Notes under the pieces: model-generated | Databases searched by the model: none | What the model was told of the DNA's origin: nothing | The model's input: the letters and a program-made list of their open reading frames with translations, nothing else | Shown: positions 61,609 to 64,000 of the stretch, piece after piece | Layout: each line of letters starts with the position of its first letter | Numbering within the stretch: position 1 is the first letter of the stretch | Program-made: the position numbers and the translations under genes | Assembly (NCBI RefSeq): GCF_030580865.1 | Contig: NZ_JAUQSY010000003.1 | Coordinates: 186,001-250,000, forward strand | Direction: 5' to 3' | DNA from: Hymenobacter aranciens | GTDB taxonomy: Bacteria; Bacteroidota; Bacteroidia; Cytophagales; Hymenobacteraceae | DNA: 64,000 nt

Positions 61609-64000
61609 TCAGCCTTTGCTGGTCGCCATTGCCTTGTAAATAACCTCGTGAATACGGGTACGGATATTATACTGCCGCAGCTTGTTATTTCCCGCATCGG
61701 GATACACCCGGTTCGAGAGGAAAATGTAGAGGATGTTGTTCTCCGGGTCCATCCACACGCAGGTGCCGGTGAAACCGGTGTGTCCGAAGGTGCTGGCCGG
61801 CGAGAGGTTGCTGGTGGGACCTTCGGGCTTGCTGGGGTCGCCGTGGTCCCAGCCGAGGCCGCGGCGACCGGCTTGGGTGCGGGCGAATTCGCTCACTACC
61901 GGGGTTTTGAAAAAGGTATTGCCGCCGTACTGGCCGTTTTGCAGGTTCATCTGCATGAGCACGGCCAAGTCGTTGGCCGTAGCGAAAAGACCCGCGTGCC
62001 CACCTACGCCGCCGACCAGTGCCGCCGTCTGGTCATGCACCGACCCTTGCAGCAATTCGCGGCGGAAGTAAGTGTCTTTTTCGGTGGGCGCGATGCAGCT
62101 TTTGGGGAAGCGCTGCAAGGGGTTATAGGTCATGCTGCCTAACCCTAGTGGACGATAGAACGTGCGGGTCAGGAAGCCATCAATAGACTCATTGAGCAGC
62201 TTCTCACTCAGGCGCTTCATGATGATAAAGCTCAGGTCGGAGTATTCTACCGGGTACTTGCCCTTGATTTTGGGCATCAGGCTGGAGCGCATCGTCCAGG
62301 CCCAGACGGAGTCGTCGGCGGCTTTGGTGCTGTATTCGCCGGGCACTACTTCGTTGGGGAAGTCATCGGAGCGAATGCTGGCGTAGAAGGTGGGCTTCAG
62401 GCCGTTGCTGGTGATGGTGCGCTCCCAGGTGGGGATGCCGGGTTTGAGCCCGGCCTGGTGCAGCAGCACGTCGCGCACGGTCATTTCGCGCTTGTTGGTG
62501 CGGGCCAACTCAGGCAGGTAGGTGGCTACTTTCTCGTCGAGGCTGAGGCGCCCCTGGTCCTTGAGCCACATCACGGCCTGCAGAGTGCCGGCTACCTTCG
62601 TTACCGAGGCCAGGTCGTATAAGGTGCTGCTGGTCACGGGCTGCGATTGGTCGTAGGTGCAGTAGCCGTAACTCTGGTCGAACACGACGGTACCGTTTTT
62701 GGCCACCAGCACCTGGCAGCCGGGAGCGGCGGCGTAGGTCTGGCTTTCGAGAGCAATATTGTCAATCTGGGCTAGCGTGCGCGAGTCCAGCCCTTGGCTT
62801 TCAGGCGCGGCGTAACGCAGGCGGTTTAGCGAGGGTGTGGCGATGCCGGTGCCGACGGGTAGCATGGGCGACACCGTGACGGGCAGCTTGCCCCGCCCCG
62901 GCAGCGCTCCAAACAGCACCTGCGGCACCACAATCTGGGCCGCGTAATGGTCTTCATAGCCACATACCAAGGTGCGGGCGCTTTCCAGGTACTTGAGGGC
63001 GTAGGCGTTGCCCATCGCCACCACTACCGTTTTGTAGCTCTTGTTGGCCTGCAGCCGTTTTAGGAAGTTCAGCGCCCCTTCGCCCAGTCCGTATTCGTGA
63101 GCCGGCGTGTTGTTCATCTGGTGTAAACTTACTACCACCACATTAGCATTGCCGAGGCGGCCCAGGATGCGGGTGAACGTGCTGTCGTCGGCGTAGCGGT
63201 TAGCTACCGCAAACGCCTGGCCCGCTTGGTATTTGCCGAAAATCGTAGCATACGGCCCCTCAGCCTGCGTACCGACGGTGACCGTAGCAATGCGCAAAGT
63301 ATCAAGCCGCTGGAAGGGGAGGAGCTTGTCGTCGTTCTTCACCACCGTCACGGCGTGCTCAAAAATGCGCTGGGCCAGCACTCGCGTATTAGGCCGGTTG
63401 AGGCTGTCGCGCAAGGTGGCCAGCACGGCCGGCTTTTGCTCCGCCAACCCTGCCCAATATTTAGCGCGCAGGATTTTCTTCACTCGCAGGTCCAAATCTT
63501 CCTGCTGCAGCTTGCCCGCCGTCACAGCCTCGCGAATGCGGGTCAGCGCCGAGGGCACATCTTCTGAGAAGAGCAGCACGTCGTTGCCGGCCGCCAGGGC
63601 CATGGCGTCGAGCTCGCCGTCCTTGTAGAGCTTGCTCACGCTCTTCATGTTGAGCGCATCAGTGAAAACCAGGCCTTTAAAGCCCATTTTCTCTTTTAGC
63701 AGGCCTGTTACCAGGTTGCGCGAGAGCGTGGTGGTCTGCGCGTGGGTTGTATCAAACAGCGGCATGTAGAGGTGAGCCACCATCACGCCCATCACGCCCG
63801 CTTCGAATGACTTTTCGAAAGGAAATAAGTCCACTTTCATCAGCCGGGCCAAGTCGGTATTAATGACTGGCAGGGCGACGTGCGAATCGGTGTCAGTATC
63901 GCCGTGGCCGGGGAAGTGCTTAGCCACGGCCATGATGCGGCCGTCCTGCAAGCCCTTGATATACTGCACGCCCAATTGGGCCACTCGCTCCTGGTTTTCG
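61609..64000 (-). CDS. GH3 beta-N-acetylhexosaminidase/serine beta-lactamase fusion (5' end outside window)
   Basis: The visible part is ~796 residues and is open at the right edge; the GTG at 63984 is an internal Val codon. The N-terminal part is a GH3 (NagZ-like) domain with the catalytic KHFPGHGDTDTDSH; the nucleophile Asp lies in GLVFTDALNMKS. From ~residue 400 a serine hydrolase of the beta-lactamase class C/DD-peptidase type begins: LYDLASVTKVAGT (Ser-Val-Thr-Lys), YSDLSFII (Tyr-x-Asn position) and FGHTGFTG (K/H-T-G box). Such fusions occur in Bacteroidota. Role inferred: cell-wall or glycan recycling. Confidence 0.9.
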   Translation of the reverse strand, partial: ENQERVAQLGVQYIKGLQDGRIMAVAKHFPGHGDTDTDSHVALPVINTDLARLMKVDLFPFEKSFEAGVMGVMVAHLYMPLFDTTHAQTTTLSRNLVTGLLKEKMGFKGLVFTDALNMKSVSKLYKDGELDAMALAAGNDVLLFSEDVPSALTRIREAVTAGKLQQEDLDLRVKKILRAKYWAGLAEQKPAVLATLRDSLNRPNTRVLAQRIFEHAVTVVKNDDKLLPFQRLDTLRIATVTVGTQAEGPYATIFGKYQAGQAFAVANRYADDSTFTRILGRLGNANVVVVSLHQMNNTPAHEYGLGEGALNFLKRLQANKSYKTVVVAMGNAYALKYLESARTLVCGYEDHYAAQIVVPQVLFGALPGRGKLPVTVSPMLPVGTGIATPSLNRLRYAAPESQGLDSRTLAQIDNIALESQTYAAAPGCQVLVAKNGTVVFDQSYGYCTYDQSQPVTSSTLYDLASVTKVAGTLQAVMWLKDQGRLSLDEKVATYLPELARTNKREMTVRDVLLHQAGLKPGIPTWERTITSNGLKPTFYASIRSDDFPNEVVPGEYSTKAADDSVWAWTMRSSLMPKIKGKYPVEYSDLSFIIMKRLSEKLLNESIDGFLTRTFYRPLGLGSMTYNPLQRFPKSCIAPTEKDTYFRRELLQGSVHDQTAALVGGVGGHAGLFATANDLAVLMQMNLQNGQYGGNTFFKTPVVSEFARTQAGRRGLGWDHGDPSKPEGPTSNLSPASTFGHTGFTGTCVWMDPENNILYIFLSNRVYPDAGNNKLRQYNIRTRIHEVIYKAMATSKG

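Overview
The window reads as chromosome of a GC-rich member of the Bacteroidota, most likely Hymenobacter or a close relative (Cytophagales). The evidence is: proteins with type IX secretion (T9SS) C-terminal sorting tails; start regions without clear Shine-Dalgarno sequences but with TAnnTTTG elements, the Bacteroidota -7 promoter box; a BshA-type bacillithiol glycosyltransferase; a GH3/beta-lactamase fusion; and a membrane pyrophosphatase. The genus is inferred from overall character, not from a database match.

Layout. (1) 1-6.6 kb, minus strand: four tandem paralogous secreted beta-propeller-like proteins (the last cut by the window edge), each with a signal peptide, a T9SS tail and its own TAnnTTTG box. 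(2) 6.6-13.1 kb: an unknown protein, a LuxR-type regulator, an array of 21-bp tandem repeats, a 1,184-residue multidomain T9SS cargo protein and an acyl-CoA-binding protein. (3) 13.2-43.2 kb: a roughly 30-kb surface-polysaccharide locus, nearly all on the plus strand. It encodes an asparagine synthase; nucleotide-sugar enzymes (Ugd, Uxs, an FdtA/FdtB pair, Fcl, Gmd, a further DegT aminotransferase with an atypical SDR and a hexapeptide acyltransferase, and a WecD/WecE pair); many glycosyltransferases (GT2, GT4, GT10, GT61, a GT-C-like membrane protein); a Wzx-type flippase; a polysaccharide deacetylase translationally coupled to a formyltransferase; and, on the opposite strand, a Wzy-like polymerase candidate. 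(4) 43.2-64 kb: mostly housekeeping genes: a TPR-like protein, an M42 peptidase, an acyltransferase, a K+-dependent-type membrane pyrophosphatase, hpt, adk, obg, grpE, dnaJ, a NatA/NatB-like ABC exporter, a ChaN-like protein, an IscA-type Fe-S protein, a nucleotidase, BshA, and a GH3/beta-lactamase fusion running off the end.

How the parts fit. Region 3 looks able to make a repeat unit from UDP-glucuronate/UDP-xylose, GDP-fucose and at least two dTDP- or GDP-linked amino-deoxy sugars, with acetyl and possibly formyl groups on the amines. The chain would be assembled by the glycosyltransferases, flipped by Wzx and polymerised by the Wzy candidate. RmlA/RmlB, an initiating phosphoglycosyltransferase and Wza/Wzc export proteins are not seen and must be encoded elsewhere. 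Such polysaccharide could also serve as the anchor for T9SS cargo, but that is inference.

The most unusual non-coding features are inverted repeats that fill the gaps between co-directional gene pairs (ugd/uxs, adk/obg, grpE/dnaJ) and end 5-7 nt before the downstream ATG, and the 21-bp array bounded by inverted copies of its own unit. I found no tRNA, rRNA, CRISPR array, transposase or phage gene.
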